Assembly (NCBI GenBank): GCA_021160785.1 | Contig: JAGHBX010000090.1 | Coordinates: forward strand, 1 to 14,017 | Length of the DNA stretch: 14,017 nt | Origin: Planctomycetota bacterium | GTDB lineage: Bacteria; Planctomycetota; Phycisphaerae; Sedimentisphaerales; Anaerohalosphaeraceae | Direction: 5' to 3' | Part shown: positions 1 through 7,403 of the stretch, one piece after another | Layout: each line of letters opens with the position of its first letter | Numbering within the stretch: the first letter of the stretch is position 1 | Notes under the pieces: model-generated | Told to the model about the DNA's origin: nothing | What the model saw: only the letters and a program-made list of their open reading frames with translations | Databases searched by the model: none | Program-made: the position numbers and the translations under genes

Positions 1-82
1 AATGGAAGAGATCGCCGAAGAAGCTCTCGCCAAGGCAAAAGCCAGGTGTGCAGGTGTCAAGCTCTCGAAGCTGATCGGGTAA
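1..82 (+). CDS. 3' end of an unidentified gene (partial)
   Basis: An open frame enters from the left edge (codons in phase with base 2) and ends at TAA 80-82. The visible C-terminus is about 26 residues, rich in Glu, Ala and Lys, and ends in KLSKLIG; it looks helical. The ATG at base 2 is probably internal, since a 26-residue protein is unlikely and no ribosome site can be seen. The family cannot be named from this piece. The gene converges with the minus-strand gene that ends at 156, and no strong terminator hairpin is visible in the 73 bases between them. Confidence 0.45.
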   Translation, partial: MEEIAEEALAKAKARCAGVKLSKLIG

Positions 83-155
83 ACGCAGACGGACGGCAAG
101 ACCGCCATTTCCACCTGATTAATATCTTGCTTAAAGGGGAGCACTACGGATGGTG

Positions 156-515
156 TCAGCCTTGAGGGCCTACGTTTAGGGGCTCAGGTTTCCTGTCTTC
201 TTTTCTGAATGATTCGAGGTCCTGTGGTTCTGCGACTTTTCTGTAGCCTAATGCCCTTACGACCTCCAGAACCTCGGTCCATGTCGGGAACGGTCTCTGG
301 TTTTCTTTTTTATAGCGGTCTATGGCCATGAGGAAGTCGAACTGCTCATCGGTCATCTCGCCTTCTTCGGCGGCCCGTCTTTCCTCGCTCCTTCTGTGAC
401 CGGGACCTCGCCTGCGATTTAGTCCCAGGCGACGATCGACCACACTTTTACGCCGTTCGGCAAATGACTCAGACCCGGTCAAAATCTCTTGTGATTCATT
501 AACTATTTCTGTCAT
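156..515 (-). CDS. Conserved arginine-rich small protein, planctomycete type
   Basis: A 119-residue cytoplasmic protein without signal peptide or membrane segment. Residues about 18-50 are very rich in Arg and Glu, with repeated RR and RRR clusters. Residues about 54-95 form a compact conserved-looking segment (DEQFDFLMAIDRYK, then RPFPTWTEVLEVVRALGYRK) that reads like a small helical, possibly helix-turn-helix-like, domain. From memory, this combination occurs as a conserved hypothetical protein in planctomycetes; its function is unknown to me. The ATG at 515 is preceded by a strong GAGGAGG ribosome site. It lies 50 bases downstream of the DUF2007-type gene on the same strand, so the two are probably co-transcribed. 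The basic N-terminus could contact nucleic acid, but that is only inference. Confidence 0.8.
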   Translation of the reverse strand: MTEIVNESQEILTGSESFAERRKSVVDRRLGLNRRRGPGHRRSEERRAAEEGEMTDEQFDFLMAIDRYKKENQRPFPTWTEVLEVVRALGYRKVAEPQDLESFRKEDRKPEPLNVGPQG

Positions 516-565
516 CGAAAGAATCCTCCTCGTTCGGCGATCTTCGTAAGGGGCAAAGGGCGGAC

Positions 566-883
566 TTAAAATCCGTCATTGTCGTCAAAATCCTCGGACG
601 CATATTCGTCGTCGTGAAAGACCATGTCGTAGAAGTCATTGTAGGCGCCCTGTGATTCAATGAGGACATGGGCCTCGTCTATGTGGTCTTCGGGGACCAT
701 CACGGCGATGCCGGGAAATCCGCCGGCGTCGTCGGACTGGGGCTTGACGGCGGCGGGGATATCCCCGTCATTAAGCAGCTTCTTGTACTGCTTTGCCAGT
801 TCCATGTCTTCGGCAAACGCCACGGTGACAAACTCCTTCAGTGAGCCTTGCCGGTTTTCTTTTCTTTTGCGACGATCGGTCAT
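566..883 (-). CDS. DUF2007-type putative signal-transducing small protein
   Basis: A 105-residue protein. Residues about 17-78 (FVTVAFAEDMELAKQYKKLL, later PGIAVMVPEDHIDEAHVLIE) match the style of DUF2007, a small ferredoxin-like alpha/beta domain annotated as a putative prokaryotic signal-transducing protein. It begins with a basic stretch (TDRRKRKENRQ) and ends in a strongly acidic tail (residues about 85-105). I start it at ATG 883 because GGAGAAG lies seven bases upstream; an upstream in-frame TTG at 931 has no such support. It is the first gene of a likely two-gene minus-strand unit with the arginine-rich protein, divergent from the histone-like gene. The real ligand or partner is unknown. 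Confidence 0.75.
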   Translation of the reverse strand: MTDRRKRKENRQGSLKEFVTVAFAEDMELAKQYKKLLNDGDIPAAVKPQSDDAGGFPGIAVMVPEDHIDEAHVLIESQGAYNDFYDMVFHDDEYASEDFDDNDGF

Positions 884-1195
884 TTCACTTCTCCGCATTT
901 GTAAAGGGACTAAAATGCTGCCATCCTGCAAGCCATTGGTCAGTATCGTCCATAGAGGGCGGAGGGTTTATCTAAAATACCCCAAAACCTGGGGGTGGCG
1001 ATGGGGCCGGCGGCGATCGGACGCGGACGGGTGAGATTTGGCGTCAGAGGCCCTCAGAGTGTAAATTTTTTGCATTTTCGAGATTTTTTTTATTGCAAAC
1101 GCGAAAACTCATGGGCACAATGTGCGGTGGGTTTTGTCGTTAGGCGTTTGAGGCCCAGTATTATTGGAACCTGAATTTTGCATGGAGGTCACAGG
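884..1195. other. Divergent intergenic region
   Basis: This is a 312-base gap between the minus-strand DUF2007 gene and the + strand histone-like gene. The left part (about 960-1040) is GC-rich. About 1062-1099 is an A/T-tract region with runs of six and eight T, which would suit an UP element or curved DNA in front of the histone-like gene. I see no convincing coding capacity: the open frame on the + strand at 660-1034 is the antisense of the DUF2007 gene. Confidence 0.6.
1093..1121 (+). promoter_or_regulatory. Candidate sigma-70 promoter of the histone-like gene
   Basis: TTGCAA (1093-1098) and CACAAT (1116-1121) are separated by 17 bases and follow directly on an A/T tract at 1062-1092. 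Each hexamer matches consensus at four of six positions. The predicted leader would be about 70 bases. It is a weak match chosen for its spacing and the AT-rich upstream DNA. Confidence 0.35.
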
Positions 1196-1393
1196 ATGGC
1201 AAAGAAGAAAGCGGGTACGAAGGAAATTCTGATCGTTACCAGCAAGACGAAGGCGTACATCAAGAGCAAGGGAATGATGACATCTTCCGATGCCATCGGG
1301 GCTCTGAGTGACGCCGTCTACAGTCTCATTGATGCTGCAATCGTCAGGACCAAGGCCAACCATCGCAGTACGGTGAAACCACAGGACCTGTAG
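1196..1393 (+). CDS. Bacterial histone-fold protein (single fold, 65 aa)
   Basis: A small basic protein predicted to bind and organise DNA. After a lysine-rich N-terminus (MAKKKAGTKE), residues about 14-26 (VTSKTKAYIKSKG) fit histone helix alpha1, 27-32 loop L1, 33-56 the long central alpha2 (AIGALSDAVYSLIDAAIVRT), 57-61 loop L2, and 62-65 (PQDL) a very short alpha3. Arg57 and Asp64 are placed like the R-D clamp of archaeal and bacterial histones, and the layout resembles the Bdellovibrio Bd0055 class with a shortened alpha3. I use ATG 1196 because GGAGGT (1184-1189) sits six bases upstream; an in-frame ATG at 1178 lacks a site. It is monocistronic, with a terminator after it. The alternative is a histone-fold transcription factor instead of an architectural protein. 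Confidence 0.8.
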   Translation: MAKKKAGTKEILIVTSKTKAYIKSKGMMTSSDAIGALSDAVYSLIDAAIVRTKANHRSTVKPQDL

Positions 1394-1447
1394 TTTATTA
1401 GCGGACACGGTTTTTCGGAATCGTGCGGAAAAGATGTAAATCTAACG

Positions 1448-1481
1448 AAGCCGCCCCGGAGGCCCAGGGCGGCTTTGTTGC
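1448..1481 (+). terminator. Rho-independent terminator after the histone-like gene
   Basis: AAGCCGCCC (1448-1456) pairs perfectly with GGGCGGCTT (1467-1475) over nine base pairs around a ten-base loop, and a T-rich stretch (TTGTTGCTTTAT) follows. It lies 55 bases beyond the stop codon. Confidence 0.8.
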
Positions 1482-1776
1482 TTTATCGGCGCCACCAAGC
1501 GGGCCTATCAGACCTGATAACCGGTGTGAGAGGTATTTTTGGGTCGTTGGCGCAAATTACGTAAAGACACTTTTGGATACAGACGATATACGGCGTGTAG
1601 AGTGGGCAGGCATCCGGGGAATAATTTTCTTGGGATTTTATTGGACGCAGGCCTGAATCGGGTCGTATAATCGGTCTGCGGTGTAACTTGCGTAAGAGAT
1701 AACTCGTATTCGAACGAGCTACAATGATCTTAAACGGGTTTGACATAATGAGCAGAGTTGAAACTGGGGGTGAAAA
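1482..1776 (+). other. Leader and promoter region of the glucan operon
   Basis: About 295 bases without a credible gene. It contains the promoter-like pair at 1641-1671, a small inverted repeat CTCGT/ACGAG at 1703-1718 with a six-base loop, and the GGGGGTG ribosome site just before ATG 1777. A transcript starting near 1678 would carry a leader of about 100 bases. I do not recognise any named riboswitch in it. Confidence 0.5.
1641..1671 (+). promoter_or_regulatory. Candidate promoter of the glucan operon
   Basis: A perfect TATAAT at 1666-1671 is preceded by TTGGAC at 1641-1646 with a 19-base spacer, which is longer than ideal; TGGACG at 1642-1647 would give 18. The -10 match is the main support. 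Confidence 0.5.
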
Positions 1777-3087
1777 ATGAAGGTATTTATGCTTGGCTGG
1801 GAGTTTCCTCCCTTCATAAGCGGCGGCCTCGGGACAGCTTGCTTCGGGCTGACAAAAGCGATGAGCAACATGGGGATTGAAGTGTTGTTTGTGCTGCCCC
1901 GCCCCGTCGAACAAACCGATCAAACGCACGTGAGGATGCTCACTCCCAAATCCACACCGAGCGGCAAAGAAGTTCATTACGAATACGAAGGACTGCGGAA
2001 TGTGCAGTTTCTTGCAGTCGAGTCGATGCTTTCACCGTACGCCAGCCCGGAGTATTACAAAGAGAAACTCGATGAAGTGCTACGTGAAAAGCGTCAGGTC
2101 GGTCAAATGAGCGGCGCCGAGGCCGAAGAGCGGGCCTTCGGTGCGCACGAGGAGATGCATTACGCCGGTGACATGTTTTCCGAGATTCACCGTTATGCCA
2201 ACTCCGCGGTGGGGCTGGCGGCGGCGGAGGACTTCGATGTGATTCATGCCCACGATTGGATGACATATCCGGCAGGTATCGCCGTGGCGGCGGTGACGGG
2301 CAAGCCCTTGGTTGTTCACGTGCACTCGACGGAATTCGACCGCAGCGGCGAGCATGTCAATCAGCCGATCTACGATATCGAGCGTCGCGGCATGCATGCG
2401 GCGGAGAAGGTGATCGCAGTCAGCCATCTGACGCGTAATACGATAATCAGCCGGTACGGTGTTACCGGAGACAAGGTGGAGGTGGTCTACAACGGCGTGG
2501 ATCGCAACGGCGACAGTCGGATAATGCCCAGGTCGGGGATTGGCGGCGACGAGAAGATAGTCCTGTTCCTGGGTCGAATTACGATGCAGAAGGGCCCGGA
2601 GTATTTCCTCATGGCGGCCAAGAGGGTTCTGGAGGAGATTGACAACGTCAAATTCGTGATGGCCGGTTCCGGCGATATGATGAACCGTACGATCGAGATG
2701 GCCGCGGAGATGGGCATCGGCCATAAGGTTCTCTTTACGGGTTTCCTTCGCGGCGAAGACGTCGAGAAGGTGTATCAGATGGCGGACCTTTATGTGATGC
2801 CCTCGGTTTCCGAGCCCTTCGGTATCGCACCGTTAGAGGCGCTCAACCACGATGTTCCTGTTTTGATCAGCAAGCAAAGCGGCGTTGCAGAGGTTCTGAC
2901 TCATGTGCTGAAGGTGGATTTCTGGGACGTCAACGAGATGGCGAACAAGATTGTCGCCGTGCTCAAATATCCACCTTTGCAGTTAACACTTCGCGAACAC
3001 GGCAATTTCGAAGTAAGGCGATTGCGATGGCAGGATGCCGCACAGAAATGTGCCCGCGTGTACAGTGAGCTCATGGTGCATGTGTAG
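1777..3087 (+). CDS. Glycogen/starch synthase-like glycosyltransferase (GT-B, GT4/GT5 type)
   Basis: A cytoplasmic 436-residue retaining glycosyltransferase, probably extending alpha-1,4-glucan from a nucleotide sugar. The N-terminal Rossmann half opens with GWEFPPFISGGLGTACFGL (residues 7-25), the glycine-rich loop seen in starch/glycogen synthase catalytic domains, and has HAHDW at 157-161. The C-terminal half has GRITMQKG at 266-273 and the EX7E motif (Glu346, Glu354) in SEPFGIAPLEAL. It is shorter than classical GlgA (about 480 residues) and resembles the GT4-like synthases found beside GH57 amylases. ATG 1777 has GGGGGTG upstream. It is the first gene of the operon, 25 bases before the GH57 gene. 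The donor (ADP- or UDP-glucose) cannot be read from the sequence; a different alpha-glucosyl acceptor is possible. Confidence 0.85.
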   Translation: MKVFMLGWEFPPFISGGLGTACFGLTKAMSNMGIEVLFVLPRPVEQTDQTHVRMLTPKSTPSGKEVHYEYEGLRNVQFLAVESMLSPYASPEYYKEKLDEVLREKRQVGQMSGAEAEERAFGAHEEMHYAGDMFSEIHRYANSAVGLAAAEDFDVIHAHDWMTYPAGIAVAAVTGKPLVVHVHSTEFDRSGEHVNQPIYDIERRGMHAAEKVIAVSHLTRNTIISRYGVTGDKVEVVYNGVDRNGDSRIMPRSGIGGDEKIVLFLGRITMQKGPEYFLMAAKRVLEEIDNVKFVMAGSGDMMNRTIEMAAEMGIGHKVLFTGFLRGEDVEKVYQMADLYVMPSVSEPFGIAPLEALNHDVPVLISKQSGVAEVLTHVLKVDFWDVNEMANKIVAVLKYPPLQLTLREHGNFEVRRLRWQDAAQKCARVYSELMVHV

Positions 3088-3112
3088 ATAATTCATTCAG
3101 GATGGAGTCGCA

Positions 3113-4327
3113 ATGTCATCAGTATGTTTCTATTTCCAGGTGCATCAGCCTTTCCGGCTGAGACATTACACCGTTTTCGACAAATCTCCGAACTATTTCG
3201 ATGAGTTCAAGAACGCTTCCATTTGTCGCAAGGTTGCCAACAAGTGCTACCTGCCGACAAATCGTCTCTTGCTGAAGCTGATCCGGAAGTTCGATGGGAA
3301 GTTTCGTGTATCGTTTAGCGTCACAGGCGTGCTGCTGGAGCAGTTTGCCAAATACTGCCCGGAAGTAATCAGTACGTTCGACGCATTAGCTCAGACGGGT
3401 TGTGTGGAATTTATGGCCGAGACTTATTATCACAGCCTCAGCTACCTTTATTCACGAACGGAGTTTGAGGCGCAGATCATCAAGCATTCCGGAATGATCG
3501 AAGATATGTTCGGTCAGACGCCGCGCGTATTCCGCAACACAGAACTGATTTACAACAACGATCTGGCCAGGACGATTGAGTCCATGGACAGATTTGACGG
3601 CATTCTTGCCGAGGGCGCCGACCATATCCTCGGCGATCGCAACCCGAATTTTGTATATCAGCCCCCGGGCTGTGAGAAGCTGAAGATGCTGCTGAAGAAC
3701 TATCGCCTCAGTGACGACATTGCGTTTCGGTTTTCCAATCGCCACTGGAAGGAGTATCCGCTGATGGCCGACAAGTTCGCCCGGTGGATCAATCATGTCA
3801 ACGGCAACGGGCAGGTGGTCAACCTGTTCATGGATTATGAGACGTTCGGCGAACATCAGTGGGAGGACACGGGGATATTTGATTTTCTTTCGCACCTGCC
3901 CGAGGAGGTTCTTAAGCACCCCGACAATGATTTTCTGACTCCCACCCAGGTGATCGACCGGTATGAGCCGGCCGGCGTTATGGACATGCCGCATATCGTC
4001 AGTTGGGCGGACACGGAGCGAGATCTTTCGGCGTGGCTGGGCAATGCGATGCAGTCCAACGCCCTGCACGAGGTGTACCGCATGGAAAGTCTCATCAAGG
4101 AGGCTCAGAACGAGCATCTGATGGCCGACTGGCGAAGGCTTCAGACGTCGGACCACTTCTATTATATGTGCACCAAGTATTTCGCCGACGGCGATGTGCA
4201 TAAGTATTTCAACCCTTACGACTCGCCTTATGACTCGTATATCAACTATATGAACGTACTGAACAATCTGAGGCGCCGATGCGTGAGTAAAAGTGAATCT
4301 GGTGCAAAAGCGGCGCCGACGGGTTAG
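3113..4327 (+). CDS. Glycoside hydrolase family 57 (alpha-amylase-type)
   Basis: A 404-residue enzyme of GH57, a retaining alpha-glucan hydrolase/transferase family with a seven-stranded barrel. Conserved regions seen in order: FQVHQP (residues 8-13), AETYYHS (102-108), RNTELIYNND (141-150) containing the presumed nucleophile Glu144, and DYETFGEH (241-248) with the presumed acid/base Asp241. The length is normal for the short bacterial GH57 amylases. There is no signal peptide, so it should act on intracellular glycogen. GGATGGAG (3100-3107) precedes ATG 3113. It lies between the synthase and debranching genes, which supports a role in glycogen metabolism. Amylase, 4-alpha-glucanotransferase and branching activity all occur in GH57 and cannot be told apart here, although branching enzymes are usually longer. 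Confidence 0.9.
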   Translation: MSSVCFYFQVHQPFRLRHYTVFDKSPNYFDEFKNASICRKVANKCYLPTNRLLLKLIRKFDGKFRVSFSVTGVLLEQFAKYCPEVISTFDALAQTGCVEFMAETYYHSLSYLYSRTEFEAQIIKHSGMIEDMFGQTPRVFRNTELIYNNDLARTIESMDRFDGILAEGADHILGDRNPNFVYQPPGCEKLKMLLKNYRLSDDIAFRFSNRHWKEYPLMADKFARWINHVNGNGQVVNLFMDYETFGEHQWEDTGIFDFLSHLPEEVLKHPDNDFLTPTQVIDRYEPAGVMDMPHIVSWADTERDLSAWLGNAMQSNALHEVYRMESLIKEAQNEHLMADWRRLQTSDHFYYMCTKYFADGDVHKYFNPYDSPYDSYINYMNVLNNLRRRCVSKSESGAKAAPTG

Positions 4328-4351
4328 TTTTTGTTTTTTTAGCAGGACCGG

Positions 4352-4370
4352 GCCGCAAGCGGATTGCGGC
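4352..4370 (+). other. Intercistronic hairpin between GH57 and debranching genes
   Basis: GCCGCAA (4352-4358) pairs with TTGCGGC (4364-4370) over seven base pairs around a five-base loop. No T-run follows, so it is not a normal terminator; a run of T lies on its 5' side (4328-4340). It ends 32 bases before the chosen start of the debranching gene and could affect mRNA stability or translation. Confidence 0.4.
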
Positions 4371-4402
4371 TGACCGGGACCGGACAGGGAAGGGACAATG
4401 TG

Positions 4403-6418
4403 ATGCTGGTATCCAGGGGCAGTCTGCGGGGGCAGGAATCTTCAATCAATCTGGAGGGTGTCGCGCCCAATCTGCTTCTGGAGCGGGAGTGGCTGCTGAC
4501 TAACAGCCGCGGCGGTTTTGCAAGCGGAACGATTGCCGGCTGCAATACGCGGCGGTATCACGGCCTGCTCGTTGGCTCGCTTAATCCCCCGGCCAGTCGC
4601 GTGATGGGACTTTCCTTGTGCCGGGAGATTATCCGTGTTCGCGGGGTGGAGGTGGATCTCGGCACGTACGAATTCGACAAGCAGCAGGCGCTTAACGGAT
4701 TGCGGTTTGCCACGTCGTTTCGCAAGGATATGGGTGTTCATTTCGACTATGATTTCGGTGTCATCGAACTTACCAAGTCAATTTACCTGCTGGGCGAGAT
4801 GGATACGGTTGCAGTTGTTTACCAATTCTCAAATGTTTGCGAGCCCTTTGAATTCGAGGTTCGGCCGTTTGCGGCGGTGCGTGATTTTCATTCGCTGCAG
4901 AAGTCGTATACCCCCCTGCTGTCGGAATGGCGCGACGAGGGTCTGGCGATCTGCGCCGAGTCCGGCGATTTCGGAGAGCTTTTCCTGTCCAGCGACCAGA
5001 TGTGGTTCGAGTCCGATGCGCAGTGGTGGCACAACTTCCTGTATCGACAGGAACGACGTCGCGGGCAGGACTGCCTGGAGGATTTGTGGTCGCCGGGCGT
5101 TTTCAAATGTAATGTCGAATCGGTGTTTTCGATGGTGCTGTGGGCGGGTCTTGGCCCGTGCGGCGAGGCGCATCTGAATCTCGACGTCGATCTTGACATC
5201 GCCCAGGAGAGTCTGTCGCTGCGAGATGTGGAAATCATCGGCGAGCAGAAGATCAAGGACCCCATGTTGGAGGCGCTTTATCGGGCGGCGGGCCAGTTTG
5301 TGGTTGAGCGACAGATTGCGGGCAAGGATTCGTTTACAATATTGGCGGGCTTTCCGTGGTTTCTGGACTGGGGCAGGGATACGTTCATCGCATTCGAGGG
5401 GCTGCTGCTTTGTACGGGCAGGTTCGAAGAGGCGGCGGGCGTGCTGGAGACGTTTGCCGCGGCGGTCAGCGAAGGGATGATTCCGAACCGCTTCGACGAT
5501 TACGGCAACGAGCCGTACTATAACAGTATCGATGCGTCGCTGTGGTTTGTGCATTCGGCGTTTGCGTATCTGCAGGCGACGGGCGACCGTGAGATGTTTG
5601 ACAGCCGGCTCATCGGGGCCGTTCGACAGATTGTCGAGGCGTACCGCAAGGGCACACGTTTCGGGATACATGCCGATGTCGACGGGCTGATTACCGGCGG
5701 CGATGTCGATACCCAATTGACGTGGATGGACGCCAAGTGCAATGGTGAGGCATTTACGCCGAGACACGGCAAGGCGGTCGAGGTCAATGCGCTGTGGCAT
5801 GAGGCGCTGTGCAACCTTGCTGAGTATTATGCCGATACCGACGAGGACCAGGCCGAGCATTTTCGCGGATACGCCTACCAGGTGGCCGGCAGCTTTCAGA
5901 CGGCGTTCTTCAACGATGAGACCGGGTGGCTGAACGACTGCATATTGCCCGACGGCACACACGATGCGACGCTGCGTCCCAACCAGATTTATGCGATTTC
6001 GCTTGCCCACAGTGCGCTGTCGACCGAACAGCAAAAGCAGGTGGTGGAAATCGTCAGGAGCAAGTTGTTGACGCCGTTCGGGTTGCGGTCGCTGAGTCCT
6101 GACGACGAGCGGTATATGGGGCGATACAAGGGCGACCAGATGCAGCGGGACCGGGCGTATCATAACGGCACGGTGTGGTCACATCTTACGGGTGCGTTCG
6201 TTGAGGCGTTTCTGCGAGTCAATCCCGACGACAGGGTCAGCAGGCAGGAGGGCTTTGAAATGCTCGAGCCGCTGCTGAACCATTTCACCAAATCCGGCTG
6301 TGTGGGCAGCATTTCCGAGATATTCGACGGCGACCTGCCGCACACACCGCGGGGCTGCATCGCCCAGGCCTGGAGCGTGGCCGAGGTCCTGCGAGCGTAT
6401 AAGCTGGTTGTGAGGTAG
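4403..6418 (+). CDS. Glycogen debranching enzyme (amylo-alpha-1,6-glucosidase, archaeal/bacterial type)
   Basis: A 671-residue cytoplasmic enzyme predicted to remove alpha-1,6 branch points of glycogen. Residues about 18-250 match the bacterial/archaeal GDE N-terminal domain, with the typical opening EWLLTNSRGGFASGT followed by NTRRYHGLLVG. Residues about 285-665 are the (alpha/alpha)6-barrel amylo-1,6-glucosidase domain (GH133 type): FPWFLDWGRDTF (317-328), RFDDYGNEPYYNSIDASLWF (363-382), LTWMDAKCNGEAFTPRHGK (439-457), YHNGTVWSHLTG (586-597) and CIAQAWSVAEVLRA (652-665). I start at ATG 4403, with AGGGA seven bases upstream; GTG 4400 directly before it and TTG 4364 in the same frame are alternatives. 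It is the last gene of the glucan operon, 75 bases after GH57. Confidence 0.92.
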   Translation: MLVSRGSLRGQESSINLEGVAPNLLLEREWLLTNSRGGFASGTIAGCNTRRYHGLLVGSLNPPASRVMGLSLCREIIRVRGVEVDLGTYEFDKQQALNGLRFATSFRKDMGVHFDYDFGVIELTKSIYLLGEMDTVAVVYQFSNVCEPFEFEVRPFAAVRDFHSLQKSYTPLLSEWRDEGLAICAESGDFGELFLSSDQMWFESDAQWWHNFLYRQERRRGQDCLEDLWSPGVFKCNVESVFSMVLWAGLGPCGEAHLNLDVDLDIAQESLSLRDVEIIGEQKIKDPMLEALYRAAGQFVVERQIAGKDSFTILAGFPWFLDWGRDTFIAFEGLLLCTGRFEEAAGVLETFAAAVSEGMIPNRFDDYGNEPYYNSIDASLWFVHSAFAYLQATGDREMFDSRLIGAVRQIVEAYRKGTRFGIHADVDGLITGGDVDTQLTWMDAKCNGEAFTPRHGKAVEVNALWHEALCNLAEYYADTDEDQAEHFRGYAYQVAGSFQTAFFNDETGWLNDCILPDGTHDATLRPNQIYAISLAHSALSTEQQKQVVEIVRSKLLTPFGLRSLSPDDERYMGRYKGDQMQRDRAYHNGTVWSHLTGAFVEAFLRVNPDDRVSRQEGFEMLEPLLNHFTKSGCVGSISEIFDGDLPHTPRGCIAQAWSVAEVLRAYKLVVR

Positions 6419-6435
6419 GATTATTGGAAAATAAC

Positions 6436-6464
6436 TTGACTTGGGTTGTCTGACGGTGTAGGCT
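6436..6464 (+). promoter_or_regulatory. Promoter of the pseudopilin gene
   Basis: TTGACT (6436-6441) and TAGGCT (6459-6464) are separated by exactly 17 bases, giving a leader of about 60 bases before ATG 6530. A small GGGG/CCCC hairpin lies in the leader at 6480-6494. The pseudopilin gene therefore probably has its own transcription start rather than relying on the glucan operon. Confidence 0.55.
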
Positions 6465-6529
6465 ATATTTGGTATTGTCGGGGCTATCATCCCCCTGAGA
6501 CTCACTTCAGATGAATCGAGGTGTGAGCT

Positions 6530-7351
6530 ATGGAGAAACCGGGAACAAAAAGAGCATTCACTCTAATTGAATTGCTGGTTGTTATTGCGATAATCGCGCT
6601 GCTGCTGGCAATCCTCACGCCGGCCCTGAAAAAGGCCAAGGAAGCGGGTCGGGAGATAATCTGTAAGTCCAATCTCAGGCAGTACGGTCTCTGTGGGATA
6701 TTGTACCTCGAAGACAACGACACGAATTTTCCGCGGCCATGGTGGATTATCTATAATAATTATGGCAGCCTCGGCCCGGCCGGTTATAACGGTTGTGTCT
6801 GGCATAATGATCAGTTGCACCCGGACGACCAGCCGGGTGATTTGTGGCCCTATCTCGAGAACAAAAAGGTCAATCTGTGCCCGGTGTTTGATTCTCTGGC
6901 GCGTTCCGGCAGGGCTGATGGCCATGTGACTTGCACAAGCACCGTACCGATGAAGCCTCAGTTTGGTTATAGCATGAACTCGTTTCTGGGCGGTAACCAG
7001 GGTTACCGGCCCGGCATCAAGAAACAGTCTGACATAGAGCGGAGTCCGAGCCAGGTGGCGTATTTCGGTGAAGAAAGCCTCTGGAAGATATATTATAAAG
7101 GAGTAACTCTTAACGCCGCGGCCTGGTTTAACGATAATGTGCTTCTGGTTGCCCGACCGCCGTGGCCCGTTCCCGGTGCCGGGCCCTATGCGTTCGCCGA
7201 CTGTCTGGCATCGTTTCACAAGACGAATGATCCGGACCGTAACGGCGGAAAGAGCAACGTGGTGTATGTCGACGGTCATGTTGAACTGGTTGCGCCGAAG
7301 AATTCCTTCAATGCCTGCTGGGTTAAGAAAGGCTCCTGGCTGGTTGATTAG
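6530..7351 (+). CDS. Type II secretion pseudopilin-like protein, planctomycete H-X9-DG type
   Basis: A 273-residue protein. After a basic leader (MEKPGTKRA) comes FTLIELLVVIAIIALLLAIL (residues 10-29), the prepilin N-terminal cleavage/methylation signal; cleavage is expected between Ala9 and Phe10, and Glu14 is the conserved Glu5 of the mature form. The hydrophobic helix anchors it in the inner membrane or in a pseudopilus. The body is rich in Trp, Tyr and Pro, with Cys45, Cys55 and several further cysteines. Near the C-terminus NGGKSNVVYVDGHVEL (238-253) fits the planctomycete processing-associated H-X9-DG tail, but the His position is Asn238. GAGGTG lies six bases before ATG 6530. Planctomycetes carry many such genes scattered singly; the role of each is mostly unknown. 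No secretion ATPase or platform gene is nearby. Confidence 0.85.
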   Translation: MEKPGTKRAFTLIELLVVIAIIALLLAILTPALKKAKEAGREIICKSNLRQYGLCGILYLEDNDTNFPRPWWIIYNNYGSLGPAGYNGCVWHNDQLHPDDQPGDLWPYLENKKVNLCPVFDSLARSGRADGHVTCTSTVPMKPQFGYSMNSFLGGNQGYRPGIKKQSDIERSPSQVAYFGEESLWKIYYKGVTLNAAAWFNDNVLLVARPPWPVPGAGPYAFADCLASFHKTNDPDRNGGKSNVVYVDGHVELVAPKNSFNACWVKKGSWLVD

Positions 7352-7403
7352 GCTTTTGCCGAATAGATTGACGCCGAAAGCAGAGACCTGTTGTCGCCCA
7401 TCC

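Noticed and set aside
660..1034. + strand open frame of 124 codons
   Set aside because: It is antisense to the DUF2007-type gene and has a protein composition typical of a shadow frame.
1703..1718. Inverted repeat CTCGT/ACGAG as an operator or riboswitch stem
   Set aside because: Five base pairs with a six-base loop is common by chance; it is mentioned in the leader description only.
2080..2724. Minus-strand open frame of 214 codons
   Set aside because: It lies entirely opposite the glycosyltransferase gene, whose motifs are clear.
4829..6163. Long minus-strand open frame of 444 codons
   Set aside because: It is the complement of the well-supported debranching enzyme gene; long shadow frames are expected in GC-rich coding DNA.
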